Below, piece after piece: positions 51,956 through 63,734 of a DNA stretch of 64,000 nt. The stretch spans positions 744,001-808,000 of the forward strand of contig CATKHK010000001.1 in the NCBI GenBank assembly GCA_949751835.1. Direction: 5' to 3'. Source of the DNA: Blepharisma japonicum. Lineage: Eukaryota > Ciliophora > Heterotrichea > Heterotrichida > Blepharismidae. The position numbers and the translations under genes were made by a program. Numbering within the stretch: position 1 is the first letter of the stretch; each line of letters begins with the position of its first letter. The notes under the pieces were generated by a model that searched no databases, had not been told where the DNA came from, and saw nothing but the letters and a program-made list of their open reading frames with translations.

Positions 51956-53428
51956 TTACATTTCATTTCCAATTAAATCAATTGAAACCACTTCACCATT
52001 TTGGTCTTCTGTAGCATGCAGATTTTCCTTTGGAATCTTGCTGATGATGCTTGATAAACTCTTTTTTCTGCTTTCCAGCATCGTTTCGAGGGCTTCTTTT
52101 CTATTAATGCTCAATATGATGCTAACTTGGTCTTTAATTTTTTCCATAATTTCAGTAATCTTTACAGTTTTATCATCAGTGGATTCTATATTTGCGTTAG
52201 TAAGCGCATTTATTCTATTTGAAAGCCTGTTAAGCCAGGTCTGTATTTTTATTTTTTTTATTTGTAGATCCACTTTTTTGGCTTGGAGCTCAAGCATATC
52301 TTTTCTTTTACTATGGATTTCAAATTTAACATCTCCTAGGTTAGAAGGAATTTCTGAATTCTGTATAGCAAAATTTGTGACGAAATCTTGCATTTCGTCT
52401 ATTTTTAGTCTGTAAACATTGCATTCAGCTTCTTTTGTCTTAACTGCATTCATAAGCTCTTTGTAAGTTTGCTCTTTTGTTAAAAAATTTCCTACAATAG
52501 ATCCAATTTCTTGTAGGCCAGTAGAAATTTTTATTCTCTGATATGCGTTTTCATAGATGCTTGAATTTTGACGCTCATTTTCAAATCTTTGATTAATATA
52601 ATTGTGCCACAGTCTTTGGACCATCAAAGATTCTCTCAGCCTTTCATCTCTTTGACTTCTATCCTCTATAATTGCTTTTTCTAACATATCAGCTCTTCTT
52701 TGTTTTCATTCATCTTTTCTTGCTACCCCAGCTTGTGCTGTCTGTATTCCTCTTTCCAGCTTGTTCAGCTGCAAATTTCTTTCTTTTTGGTCTCTATCCA
52801 CAATATATTTAAACTGTTTTCATGCATAATAGCTTTTGGATTGGGACTCTTTTGTATTGCCAACTCTTGAAATTTCGCTAAAAACTACTGAAATTTGATT
52901 GTTTAAGCTGTGGTTTAGCTTCAAATATTTCATTTCGAGGTGAATCCTATTTTCTTTCATCCTCTTCAATATATGAATATATATTTCTTTGTTTTCATTT
53001 TCTTCTTTTTGTGAAACTAATGCAGCTTCTATGCTTTTTTCAAGATTTTCAATGCGATTTTCGTTTTGTTTCATAAAACTCAGCTTTTTTCTTTCTCCTT
53101 GCTCTAAAGATTCAAGCTCTTTTTTCAGCCCCAAAAGGACATTTGATCGCTTCGAGCCATGGAGACGATGCTTGTCAAGATTTGTTTTAAAAAGCCGCAG
53201 TTGAGTGTTTATTTCAGCTTTTTCGTCAATTTTAAATTGTGAAGGATCAAATGTGATTGCAATAGGAGCATCAAGTAGTCTGGAGGTTTCTCTGTCAGTG
53301 ATGATATCGCTTAGCCGCCGTGTATGGTGTGCAGATGGGTTTAAGGTTTGATTCATACTCAAATGGAGAGGCCGTAGTCTTGGAGTTTTTGGAGCTGATT
53401 TTGGAGCAGTTATAGGGAAATGTATCAT
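51956..53428 (-). CDS. Coiled-coil protein resembling outer-dynein-arm docking complex subunits
   Basis: 490 aa, ATG at 53428, two TGA-Trp codons (52817-52819 and 52709-52711). After about 65 disordered residues it is coiled coil throughout. The region MLEKAIIEDRSQRDERLRES, YQRIKISTGLQEIGSIVGNFLTKEQTYKELM recalls the I-x-x-A/S-T-G..ei..kFl.q..t...L block of CCDC114/CCDC151/CCDC63 (ODAD1/ODAD3), which dock outer dynein arms on axonemal doublets. That block is short, so the assignment is moderate. Convergent with HIBCH, 34 bp apart. Confidence 0.7.
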
Positions 53429-53537
53429 TATGAATTTAATTAGTTAAAAATACTTATCCCTGTAGAATTTCCTAATAAATGCAAAGCCTAAAAAAACATT
53501 TTATTTTAAATTTAACTACTGTTCATTTCATAAAAAT

Positions 53538-55076
53538 ATGAACTCAAATCAATGAATAAAGACATTTTGCATAGTCTCATTTGATGAAGATTTCGGGCAA
53601 AAACTCGAGTGGCAATATCCTGAAATTTTCAATGAAGAGCAGCAGCAGGTCATCGCGTTTTTAGCATTCCCAGATTCTAATTCAATGGATAAAATTGGAG
53701 ACTCATCATATGTGTTTAGAATGAAAGAAGAAAATTATTATGGATTTGTATATTTTCGTCAGCAAAAAGATACAGGAAATAAACGAGGATACAATCAAAG
53801 ATCAGTTGTTTTAATAACCCAAAATCCTTTTATATCGCTATTTAAGCAAATTATAAATATAATTGCTCCAGCTTATTTTGAGGAAGGGAGAAACATATTA
53901 AATAGCTCATGGGAAGAAATTGAAAGCTGGGGAAACTTAAACTTAGGAGAAACTAGAGAGTTTTCTATATTAGGATCATCAGTGGCTTATTCTATTCCTT
54001 CAGAATGTGAGCTTCCTTCTCTTCAAGCCTGTGGGAGCAATTTATCGATGAATTTAGACGTGATGAACCAAGGATACCCAGGCCAACTGCAGGATATCAA
54101 CATATACCAAATTTTTGGGTCACAAAATATAAAAAAATATATTTGGAGATTGTGGGAAATCACGATTTTAGGGGAGCCTTTATTAATTCTGACTAATTAT
54201 CCAGAAACTTGTAGCCTTATGGTTCTAGGATTAGTCTCCTTGCTATCACCTTTGAAATATGAAGGAAATTTTCATCCGTATTTTACTATATTTGATAATG
54301 AATTCAGAGATATCCAGCAGATGATGGAAAGCCAAAACCAAAGCGCTGTCATTTTAGGTGTAACAAATCCATTCTTTTTAAAAGTAACCTCTACCTAGGC
54401 ACTAAATACTTGCAAAAATATTTTTGAGTTTGAAGAAAATGGAGAAGTTGTTTTAAAATCCAGGATTTCGAAGCATAAAAGCCTTATCCATCCAATAAGC
54501 CAAATTGTATCAGAATTTCTTCAAAATGAGTCAGCTGAAACTTCAGCAATCAATAATTCCATCATCAGGAGGCATTTTCGAGAATTAAACCAAGCTTTAC
54601 TAAGCCCATTTTCTCAATATTTTTCCTTAAACTTGCAAAAGTTAAGGGAATCTCCATATATAGAAAGCCCAACATTCAAAGACTTCAGAGATTTTGAATT
54701 TTTAAGAGAAATTGGCTCTTCAGACTCCAACTCAGTCCCTCTTTTTAAGTTCATTTCTAAGCAAAACGCAATGAAATTTTACGAAAAGTTCATAAAAACT
54801 TCAACATTTAATCATTGATTTGCAGAACAAAGGCAAAAAGCTAATGCGTCTGTCCATATTTTGGTGCAAAACGCTATACATAATTTCGATTTAGAAAGGA
54901 TTTTGCCAACATTAGACAGGGAGCAATGCTTGCAGATTTATTCTAAAATAGAATCAAGAATAAAATATGAAGAAACAATTGAAAATAATGATGCTGTTAT
55001 AAAGAAGTTGAAAGACCAGCTAGAATTATTGGCGAGGGCACTCTTGAAGCTTGACCAGGAATATGTGTTCATTTAA
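53538..55076 (+). CDS. DENND6/AVL9-like DENN-domain protein, two exons
   Basis: 507 aa; exons 53538-54383 and 54399-55076; TGA-Trp at 53553 and 54816. The N-terminal uDENN part (WIKTFCIVSFDEDFGQKLEW, YVFRMKEE, YGFVYFRQQKD, QRSVVLITQNPFISLFKQI) and cDENN part (IWRLWEITILGEPLLILTNYP, LLSPLKYEG, YFTIFDNEFRD, ILGVTNPFFLKAL) follow the DENND6 (FAM116) order, including the terminal part FYEKFIKTSTFNHWF. DENN proteins are Rab GEFs; DENND6 acts on Rab14 in endocytic recycling in animals. Splicing restores NPFFLKALNTC. Confidence 0.9.
54384..54398 (+). other. 15-nt intron in DENND6-like gene
   Basis: GTAACCTCTACCTAG, phase 0, A at position 10; retention gives TAG within the DENN domain. Confidence 0.93.
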
Positions 55077-55133
55077 TTTATGCAAAATTCTATTATTTAT
55101 ATATCTTTTTTATCTATTTAATTATACAGCCAT

Positions 55134-55835
55134 TTATCATCCTAGCTTGAAAGAATTAAGTCTTTTGGGAGGATCAAGATAAGAGCTTCTTAAATTTTTT
55201 TCATTTAGACCATAAAAATTGTTATTTTTTAAGAGGTCCTCTCCAGTTGAGGAGTAAGAAGAACCATTATTCCTAAATGGGTCGTTTGATTTTATTCTTG
55301 GCTTAGAGGACTCGAATATAGGTTTTTGCTCAAATTTATGATATTTATAAGGATCAGGTGAGTTTTTGAACCTTTCTTCCAGAGATTGCCTTATCCTATA
55401 CTCTGGAGGAGTTTCAGAACGAAAATGCCTCCAGTTGTAAGGTCCTGCATAGTTTTGAAACTTATAGTTCTTTTGGGGAGTCTGAAGTTGATATGCAGAT
55501 TCTGCTGATGCTTCATTTCTTGTGAAAATCTCTTTTGGGTGATTTTTTTGGAAAATATTGTCGATGTTATTTGCATAAATTTGCCCATAATCTGTGTCAT
55601 CTTTTCATATTGGAGATTCTGCTCAATCTCTATCTGGGGATGGAGATAATCTGTCTGGGGATACAGATAATGGGGCTTTTATGGGAATATCATTAGATTT
55701 TTGTATTTTAGGTAATTTTTTGGGTTTTGGTTGAGGCTCGTATCAGTCTAATTTTAGATTTGAATGGCCTCCAGGAGCATAGTGTATTCTTACTGAAGTA
55801 AAATTTGTCCCATACTGAAAATTTGTTTCGCTCAT
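55134..55835 (-). CDS. Short PGG-motif protein, 233 aa
   Basis: ATG 55835, TAA 55134-55136; four TGA-Trp codons, one being the terminal residue. The N-terminus has VRIHYAPGGHSNLKLDW, resembling the short PGG-x-S-(x)n-W peptides that occur in HN1/Jupiter and plant SPIRAL1 microtubule-associated proteins. The remainder is disordered, Pro/Ser/Tyr/Asn-rich, with KNYKFQNYAGPYNWRHF and repeated P-(D/E) segments, and ends FKLGW. Microtubule association is plausible but based only on the motif. Convergent with the DENND6 gene, 57 bp apart. Confidence 0.7.
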
Positions 55836-56126
55836 ATATAATACACTAAATTTTATCTTTCAAGTAATAGATTTATACATTATAACTGGTTTTACATAAA
55901 TACCTATTTATCTTATAAACCTAGCCTATTTATCCTAACTTATCTGCTCAGACTCTCAAAATCTTCTACGAATTTTGTTAAATTTTTTTCATTTCCTAAC
56001 AACCTCCAATCATTTATTTTCAAATATAAACCGAATATATGTTAGTCCTTCTATCAAAACAACAATTGTTATGCTCTTTAAATATACTCTTACGTCAATA
56101 TTGATCTAAAAATCAAATAATTAAAC

Positions 56127-57590
56127 ATGGCATCTCCAAGACCTACAACTCAACGTCGTAAAGAAGACCAAGAAAAAATCTCTTCAAATACCCGTGACAA
56201 AGCCCAGCTCGCCAAATCATATATCGAAGGCAAGTACTCCCGTCTTAAACAAAATGAAGAAGAGCGAAAAGACGGATGGCAAGAACTCACAACCAAAATG
56301 GACGAGCTTTCCTTATCTGTAACAGAGCGGCAATTAATTAAGCAAGAAATCCTTCACCGAGAGGCAGAACAAATGCGCCAAAAAAGACAAAAAATCACAA
56401 TTTTCGATTTTGAACCGATTGCTATAATCGGCCGAGGGGCTTTTGGAGAGGTCCGGGTGGTCCGCAAGAAAAACACAGGCGAAATTTTCGCGTTGAAAAA
56501 AATGGACAAAGCTGAAATGCTGCTCAAAAACCAAGTCCAGCATGTCAAAGCCGAAAGAGACGTCCTTGCTAATTCTGGAAATCCATGAATAGTTGAATTG
56601 AAATATTCTTTTCAGGATGAAAAATACCTATATCTTGCTATGGATTACCTTGGAGGCGGTGATTTAATGACTTTATTAATCAGAAGAAACGTCCTAACAG
56701 AAGCTGAAGGACAATTTTATATAGCTGAGCTCATTTTAGCCGTTGATTCAATACACAAAATGAATTATATACATAGAGATCTTAAGCCAGACAATATTTT
56801 AATAGATAATCAAGGGCATTTAAAACTTTCTGATTTTGGATTGTCAAAACACGCTGATATAAACCCAAACCAAAGCAGAGAAGCATTGAGAAAACTTGAA
56901 GAAGCCAGGATTAAAAGCTATGTGGAAAGGAGAAATGAGTTCCAGAGAAACAGAAAACTGGCGTTTTCCACTGTGGGGACACCTGATTATATAGCCCCTG
57001 AGGTGTTTTCAAGACAGGGGTATACAGAAACTGTAGATTGATGGTCTGTTGGAGTTATTATGTTTGAAATGCTTGTAGGATATCCTCCATTTTATGCAGA
57101 TAAACCTAGAGATGTATGCCAAAAAATCCTTTCGTGGCAGAAATATTTTTCTATTCCAAGAGAAGCCAGGCTCAGCAATGCTACTATAGATCTTATTAGA
57201 AAATTAATATGTGAGCCAAGCACGAGGCTTGGGATAAGAGGAGTTGCAGAGATTAAGGCACATCCTTTTTTTGCAGGGATTGATTGAAATAATATAAGAA
57301 GCAGCCAAGCGCCATATGTCCCAGAATTAAATGGGCCAACAGATGTGTCTAATTTTGAGCAATATGAAGAGCTGGAACCGTTTTATCCACCTGTTAGTAA
57401 TAGAAAACGACCACAGAGAAAGGATATAAACTTTATTGGGTATACTTTCAAACGAGAAGTAGAATTTCAACAAACTGGACTTACGTCAGCTTTGCAAGAG
57501 CTTGACTCAATCAAATCTACAACCTCAAGAGAAAGTCAACCAAAGAACTATATTCCTACATCAGAAGAGCTATATAACGGTTTGACATAA
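56127..57590 (+). CDS. NDR/LATS-family AGC kinase (copy A)
   Basis: 487 aa; three TGA-Trp codons (56586, 57039 and 57285), the second in the conserved VDWWS of subdomain IX. N-terminal regulatory helix with KMDELSLSVTERQLIKQEIL resembling the Mob1-binding region, then [43 protein letters not shown], the NDR insert before the activation loop (about 25 residues, basic), [14 protein letters not shown] and the hydrophobic motif FIGYTFKR. NDR kinases act in Hippo/MEN-like pathways for cell shape, polarity and division. Single exon. Its paralogue (copy B) lies inverted at 58766-60262. Confidence 0.94.
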
Positions 57591-57633
57591 CTTCAAAGGA
57601 ATCTAATAAATAATTTATATTGTGTGTATGAAG

Positions 57634-58734
57634 TTATTTTATAATGGTAAGTGGGACCTCTCCTACAATATATAATTTCTTCGACTCAGTGATATATTTC
57701 TGCTTAACTATGCAAAATCCAATTGTTTTCTTGGTTATTGAGTTATAAACGATTGACAAAATTGATCCAGCCTGTCTTTTGAAACCATCAAAAATATTAG
57801 ATCCATGCACGCCATAATAATTACCATTTATTTCGAATTTTGCCAGCTTATCATTATTTTCCTGTAATAGAAGCTGTTTAACAGCCTCGCCACCAATCCA
57901 ATCAGTAAATTTTAGCTTTTCTTCAGTAAATTTTCAGCCAACTTCTATTGGATTTATAGGTTCACTCAACTCCTCTTCATTTCAAAATCCAGCCTCAATC
58001 CTTAGCATCCTTTGAGATTCCAAGCTTGCTAGCTGAATTTGGTTCTTACTTATTACTTGTAAAAAATCAACTAACATTGGTATTTTCTCAGTTTTCATCG
58101 ATATCAAAAATCCGCTTTGCCTAGTGAAATCAAGCCATGTAATAAATGCTCATTCGTTATTAAAAGCTTTAAATGTAGTTAAAAAGCAGCGTCTCGGGCC
58201 AATTGTTTCTGGTTTAATCTGTCTTAGCGCTGAGCCTAAGAATACTTTTGACTTTTGGCCTTGTAAGGATATAAAACTCTCATCTGGCGTTTCGAGCTCC
58301 ACCTGTTTACCTTTATTTACGAAATTGTTTCTGCATTCATATATATACTTTTCTGTGTTTTTATTAAAAGTAATAACGCGGGTTAAACAATCAAACTGAG
58401 CTACAATAATTCTATCAAGAATGTCACCATTCTCATTTAGCAGTAAAGAATGCGATGGGCAACCTGGATACAAGGTGCTAAAATCTGAAACTGATATATA
58501 GTTAATAAATTCTAATCTGTCTTTTCCAGTAATAAAAACTTGTCCCATAGTTCCTTCATCATAAATGACCGATTTATTCATGCAACATAAATATTCGTCT
58601 GATATATAGACATTATTATACAATCTTGGCATCCAATAGTTGTTTTTTGATTCAAATTTAGCATCTTTAAGTAGATGCATGTCATATAGAGCTGTTTTTA
58701 AACTCATAAATCTCTTTATCAGTCTGCCAGCCAT
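57634..58734 (-). CDS. GcvT-like (glycine cleavage T-protein) aminomethyltransferase homologue, degenerate
   Basis: 366 aa, ATG 58734, three TGA-Trp codons. MAGRLIKRFMSLKTALYDMHL combines a possible mitochondrial presequence with the T-protein start (KT.LYDxHL). Further T-protein blocks: GQVFITGKDRLEFINYIS, LLLNENGDILDRIIVAQF and ISLQGQKS. However, YTGEDGFE is DFTRQSGFLISM, and the LYGxD catalytic block reads FWNEEEL. Loss of these folate/aminomethyl-lipoyl contacts suggests altered or no T-protein activity. Fold assignment is good; function uncertain. YgfZ/IBA57 signature KGCYxGQE is absent. Confidence 0.8.
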
Positions 58735-58765
58735 AGTAATATTAATAAAAATGGATTATTTATAG

Positions 58766-60262
58766 TTAACTGGAGTAAAGTTCTTGGGAATTTAGCACAA
58801 ATTGAGGCTTATTAAATTTTTGTGCGGGCTGGGAGGCTGGTGCAGGAATTGATGATCTGACTGCATCAAGCTCTTGGAGGGCTGTGACCAAACTAGTCCT
58901 TTGGTTTTCTAGCTCCTTTTTGTATGTATAGCCAATAAAATTATTGTCTTTTTTAGATTTTCGCTTTCTTTCGCCTTCAGGAGGATAAAAAGGCTCGACT
59001 TCTTCAAATTTGTCGAAATTTGTGGTATCGATTTCGCTTTTTAACTAAATAAATATTACTTCTGGTACCCAAGGTGCTCTGGAGCTTCTTAAGCGTTCCC
59101 AATCTATTCCTAAAAAGAAAGGATGCCTTTGAATTTCTTCAACACCATTGACGCCAAGTCTGTTTTGAGGGTCACATACTAATTTTCTTATGAGGTCAGT
59201 GACTGATCTGCTTAGATTTGCTTCTCGTGGGATTGCTAAAGTTTTACTTCAGTGCAAGATTTTTTGGCAAGTGATAGAAGGCTCATCAGAGAAAAATGGA
59301 GGATATCCAACTACCATTTCATATAAAATGACTCCTAAACTTCACCAATCTACTGTTTCAGTGTAGCCATTTCTTCCAAAAACTTCTGGGGCTATATAGT
59401 CAGGAGTCCCAACAGTTGAATAAGCGAGGACTCTATTTCTTTTGTAGTCACTTTTTCTTTCTATATATTGTTTAGTTTTTGTATCTTCTTCGATTTTTCG
59501 TAAATTTGCATATGGGTGGTCAGTTTGGATTTCGCTCATTTTGCAGAGCCCGAAATCTGATAATTTTACATGTCCTTGAGAGTCTACTAGGATATTGTCT
59601 GGCTTCAAATCTCTATGTATATAATTTAACTTGTGAACAGAGTCTACTGCCATGATCATTTCAGCAAGATAAAATCTAGCCTCAGCTTCTGGTAGAATAT
59701 CACGTTTTATAAGAATTGTCATTAAATCACCACCCGGGAGATATTCCATAGTTAAATAAAGGTATCTTTCATCTTGAAATGAATATTTTAACTCAACGAT
59801 TCAGGGATTATTCGCCATAGCCAAGACATTTCTCTCAGCTCGAATATGCTGGACTTGGTTTTTCCTTATCATTTCTGACTTATTCATCTTCTTCATGGCT
59901 AAGATTTCTCCAGTTATTTTGCTGCGGACAACTCTGACTTCTCCAAATGCACCTCTTCCTATAATTGCAATAGGTTCAAAGTCGAAAACACTTGTCCTTT
60001 TTCGCTTTTGTCGGAGCTGTTCAGCTTCTTTGTGGAGGATTTCTTGCTTGATTAGCTCTTGGTCTGTGGTAGACAAGCTAAGTTCGTTCATTTTGCGTGA
60101 CAGTTCATTCCATCCTTCACGTTTTTCTGTTTCTTCTCTTTTTAGCTTTGAGTATTTTTGTTCAATATAAGCTTTTGCAGCTTCAGCTTTTTCTCTAGAA
60201 ACAGCTGAAATTTCAGGTCTTTCTCGTGTTTCTGGCTTTTTTGCGGTATTTCTTTGTTCCAT
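58766..60262 (-). CDS. NDR/LATS-family AGC kinase (copy B), two exons
   Basis: 493 aa; exons 59060-60262 and 58766-59044. Closely parallel to copy [22 protein letters not shown] is the same in both, with [45 protein letters not shown] and the hydrophobic motif [12 protein letters not shown]-Trp occurs in [11 protein letters not shown] at the same site as in copy A. It differs by a 15-nt intron between WVPE and LKSEIDT, absent from copy A, whose counterpart is YVPE. Divergent from kinesin, 165 bp. Confidence 0.94.
59045..59059 (-). other. 15-nt intron in NDR copy B
   Basis: GTAATATTTATTTAG, phase 0, A at position 10; retention gives TAG and removes the hydrophobic motif. Confidence 0.92.
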
Positions 60263-60427
60263 GCTATTAATTAGTATACGATTATTTTTTTTGTTTATTC
60301 GATTTATATCTTAGGATTTGCTGAATAAATTATTATTCTTTAAATGATTCTATTTTTGATAAAAAATTGATTTTTAATTTGTATCTATAACACTTTAATG
60401 TAAATTTTTCTAACTGCGAAATAAAAT

Positions 60428-62677
60428 ATGAGTGATAAAAGCCCTCAAAGTACTTTGACACAAAGAAGATCAATTAGTCGGAAAGACTCCGAATTATCAG
60501 GAAAGGATATTCCATCTGAGGAATTATTAGTTGAAAGCAAAGGAAATATCAATGTTGTTTGCAGGTTCCGCCCTTTCAACGACAAAGAAAAGGAATATGG
60601 GGAAAAAACGTCAATTGAATTTAATTCAGATCAAAAATCAGTAGCAGTGATTGGCCACGATGCCGCTCCTTTATTATTTTCTTTTGACAGAGTCTTTCCA
60701 TCCAGCACGCTCCAGCAAGAAGTTTACGACGCAGCCGGAAAGCCTATAATTGAATCAGTCCTTGAAGGATTCAATGGTACCATTTTAGCATACGGCCAAA
60801 CCTCATCAGGCAAAACTTTTACCATGAGTGGGCCTAGTGTTGACGATCCTCTCTACCAAGGTATTATTCCTCGTATGGTAAAAACCATTTTCCAAAACAT
60901 TGACGAAGCTAGCGAGCATCTTGAATTTACCGTTAAAGTAGGCTATTGTGAAATTTACCTTGAAAAAATTAGAGACTTGCTAGATCCTTCAAAAAAGTCA
61001 CTTAAAATAATGGAGGATAAAGTCAAAGGAATTTTTATCGAAGATCTCACTGAAGATTATGTATATCAGGAATCCGATATGTATCAATTAATGAAGTTCG
61101 GAACTAGGAATAGAGAAGTCGCTGAAACTCAGATGAATGAAGTAAGTTCTAGGTCTCATGCAATTTTTATGATTACTATTTCACAAAGCAATACACTTGA
61201 CCTTTCTGCAAAAACTGGGAAACTTTATTTGGTCGATTTAGCAGGATCTGAAAAAATTAGTAAAACAGGAGCTGAAGGAAAAAGGCTAGATGAGCTTAAA
61301 AAAATCAATAGGTCTTTATCCACCTTAGGCCTTGTAATTTTTTCATTAACAGATGGAAAATCTACACATATTCCTTATAGGGATTCAAAACTCACAAGGA
61401 TTCTTCAAGATTCTCTTGGAGGAAACTCTAAAACTTGCTTAATTTTGACCTGCTCGCCATCTCTTTATAATGAACAAGAAACAATAAGCACACTTAGATT
61501 TGGAATTAGAGCTAAAGCTATTAAAAACAAGCCAAAAGTGAATAAGGAGCATACAGTGGCTGAGCTGAAAATATTATTAGCTAAAGCAAAAGAAGAAATT
61601 ATTAAAAAAGACTCAAAAATATCATTATTAGAGAGGCACATTAAAGATATAGGAGAAACTTTGCCAAATCAATCAGAAGAGTCTGAAGCTTCAAATGAAT
61701 TTGTAAAATCTGCTGAATATCAAGAACTTCTGCAGGAATTAGAGTTCGAGAGGCAGCAGTATTCTAATGAAATTGAAAAATCTTCAAAATGAAAGCAGGA
61801 GCTTAATTCGCAAACAATAAAAAATCAAAACTTGGTAAAAGAGAATGATATTTTAAATGGAAAACTAATGGCACTTGTGATGGCTAAACAATCGATTGAA
61901 GACAAGCTTAGGGACTATGAAGATACTATACAGCAGCTAAGGGCAAAAAATGAGATGCTGGAAAGCCAAATTTTAAGCTTTACTAATTGTAATATGCAGC
62001 TTGAAGAAAAATTAACAGAAAAAGAGACAGAGATTAAAAAATTAGCAAGCGAATTATTATCAGTAAAAGATAAAGATGACATTATAGCTGATCTCAATAG
62101 AAGATTAAATAGCCAAGAAGAGCAGCTTAGAATCAAACTTTTGATGGAAAACAATGGAAGAAAAATGAAATCTGAATCAGTTTTAATTTCCGAAAAAGAA
62201 AACTTATCAGCAGAAATCGAAGAAAAAAATGAAACCATTTATAAACTCAACTCAGAAATAGAAGACCTCAAAAGAATTCTTGAAAAAAACAAAAAAGACC
62301 ATGAACAGTCTGAATTTTTCGTAAAAAGTAAAATAAATACATTAGAGCGTAACTTAGAGTTGCTTACTTTGATGTATTCAAATATGAACACACAAAAAGC
62401 TATGGCCAAGATGGAGCATGAAATCACCGAGAAAAAAGTGAAAAGAAAAACGGAAAGAATTGAGATCCTTGAAAAGCAGCTTACTAAGATAAGTGAGCAG
62501 GCTCATGGGTATAAATATAAAAATAACGTTCTTTCAAAAGAATTGAATGAGATGAAGGATGATTTGCCAAATAGAGCACACAATAAAATTAAAAAGATGA
62601 TAAAAGGTGGAAATACCAGAGTTTTAGGTATAATATCGCCTTATGCATTTCAGAATGATGTAATAAAAAGTAGTTAA
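60428..62677 (+). CDS. Kinesin-1-like (conventional) heavy-chain motor
   Basis: 749 aa across TGA-Trp at 61790. The motor (about 40-370) has GQTSSGKT (123-130), NEVSSRSHAIF, LVDLAGSEK and YRDSKLTRILQDSLGGN; SSGKT and the neck region (ISTLRFGIRAKAIKNKPKVNKE) are typical of N-terminal kinesin-1 motors. About 370 residues of coiled-coil stalk follow, ending in IKKMIKGGNTRVLGI, reminiscent of the kinesin-1 IAK tail region, though IAK itself is absent. It should move toward microtubule plus ends. A 40-residue Ser-rich leader precedes the motor. Confidence 0.94.
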
Positions 62678-62717
62678 TATATATTAATTTAAGAAGCTTT
62701 ACAATACAACTAAGATT

Positions 62718-63734
62718 TTAAATCTAAATATCAATTACCTTCAAACACTTGGCTTTTGTCATACCTATTTCCATCTCAATAATTTCAATTTCTGACTTTC
62801 TTTCTGTCTTAGCAAAACCGAGCCTATGTCTCTTCTTTTTTATGTTGCTTATTTTATGATTAACGCTCTCTATTTTTGACTTAAGATCCTGATTAGAAAA
62901 TACTATAATCTTCCTTCTGTAAAATTCAATTAAATTTGAAGTTACAGCATGGTCTTTTATCCAAGTTTCTGAGTTTTCTAATTTCTTTTCTAAAGCCTCT
63001 GCAACTGAAAACTTCTTTTTTAATTGAAGCTTTATATTTTCTTTTGCAATTCTTTTCCGGGTAGAAACTTCTTGAAACAATGCTCCTCTTTTTTCAGCAA
63101 ACCTAATTTTAGCTTCTATAATTAATCTTTCTTTTTCAGAAATATTTTTTTCGCAGTTCGCGATTAGCTCTTTAAGATTACTAATGCCTGTAAGCTCATT
63201 AACCTTCTTTTTTACCAATTCAACTATTTCTTGACAAATTAATTCATCATCTTTAGATATAGTGCTTCCTTGATCTTCCACAACATCAATATTTGTAGGA
63301 GTTTGACTGAGGGTTTCTTGAGATTCATTACTAGATCGATTTTCAGCTTTAATTCTAAGATATTTCTCCTCTAGCCTTTCTAATTTGTTTCTCTTTTCTG
63401 CAATCTCTAAAGTGGTTTGCTCTATGGTTTGTTTTAGTTTTTCTATCTGAACTATATCTAGTTTATAAAGTTGTTCTTTTGCATTGTATTCTTCTAATAA
63501 AAGCCTTGTTTTTTCAGAGAATGGAGTCGTTCCAAGCCCACTGTACTTTTCTTGGATTTCTAAATCAAAATTATTTATTTTGTTAGTTAAAGCTTCTTCA
63601 CTATCTATCAATTTGATATATTCTGCTCTTTTCTCTTCAATTTTACGCTCAATGGCAATTAAATTATTAGCCAACTCTTGGGAAAGTTTATCTTGTTCTT
63701 CGCTTAAAGATGTGTCTGCACTCATATCTTCCAT
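62718..63734 (-). CDS. Coiled-coil protein, about 333-336 aa
   Basis: MEDMSADTSLSEEQDKLSQE, nearly all alpha-helical with heptads (Glu/Lys/Ile/Leu) and a break at about 140-165 (SQETLSQTPTN). No family recognised. The end is ambiguous: the frame stops at a TAG (62724-62726) that is also the end of a perfect 15-nt intron (62724-62738, GTAATTGATATTTAG). Spliced, it ends KCLKI at TAA 62718; unspliced, KCLKVIDI. Convergent with kinesin, about 40 bp apart. Confidence 0.8.
62724..62738 (-). other. Possible 15-nt intron at gene end
   Basis: GTAATTGATATTTAG, phase 0, A at position 10. Splicing changes only the last few residues, so coding content cannot decide. Confidence 0.5.
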
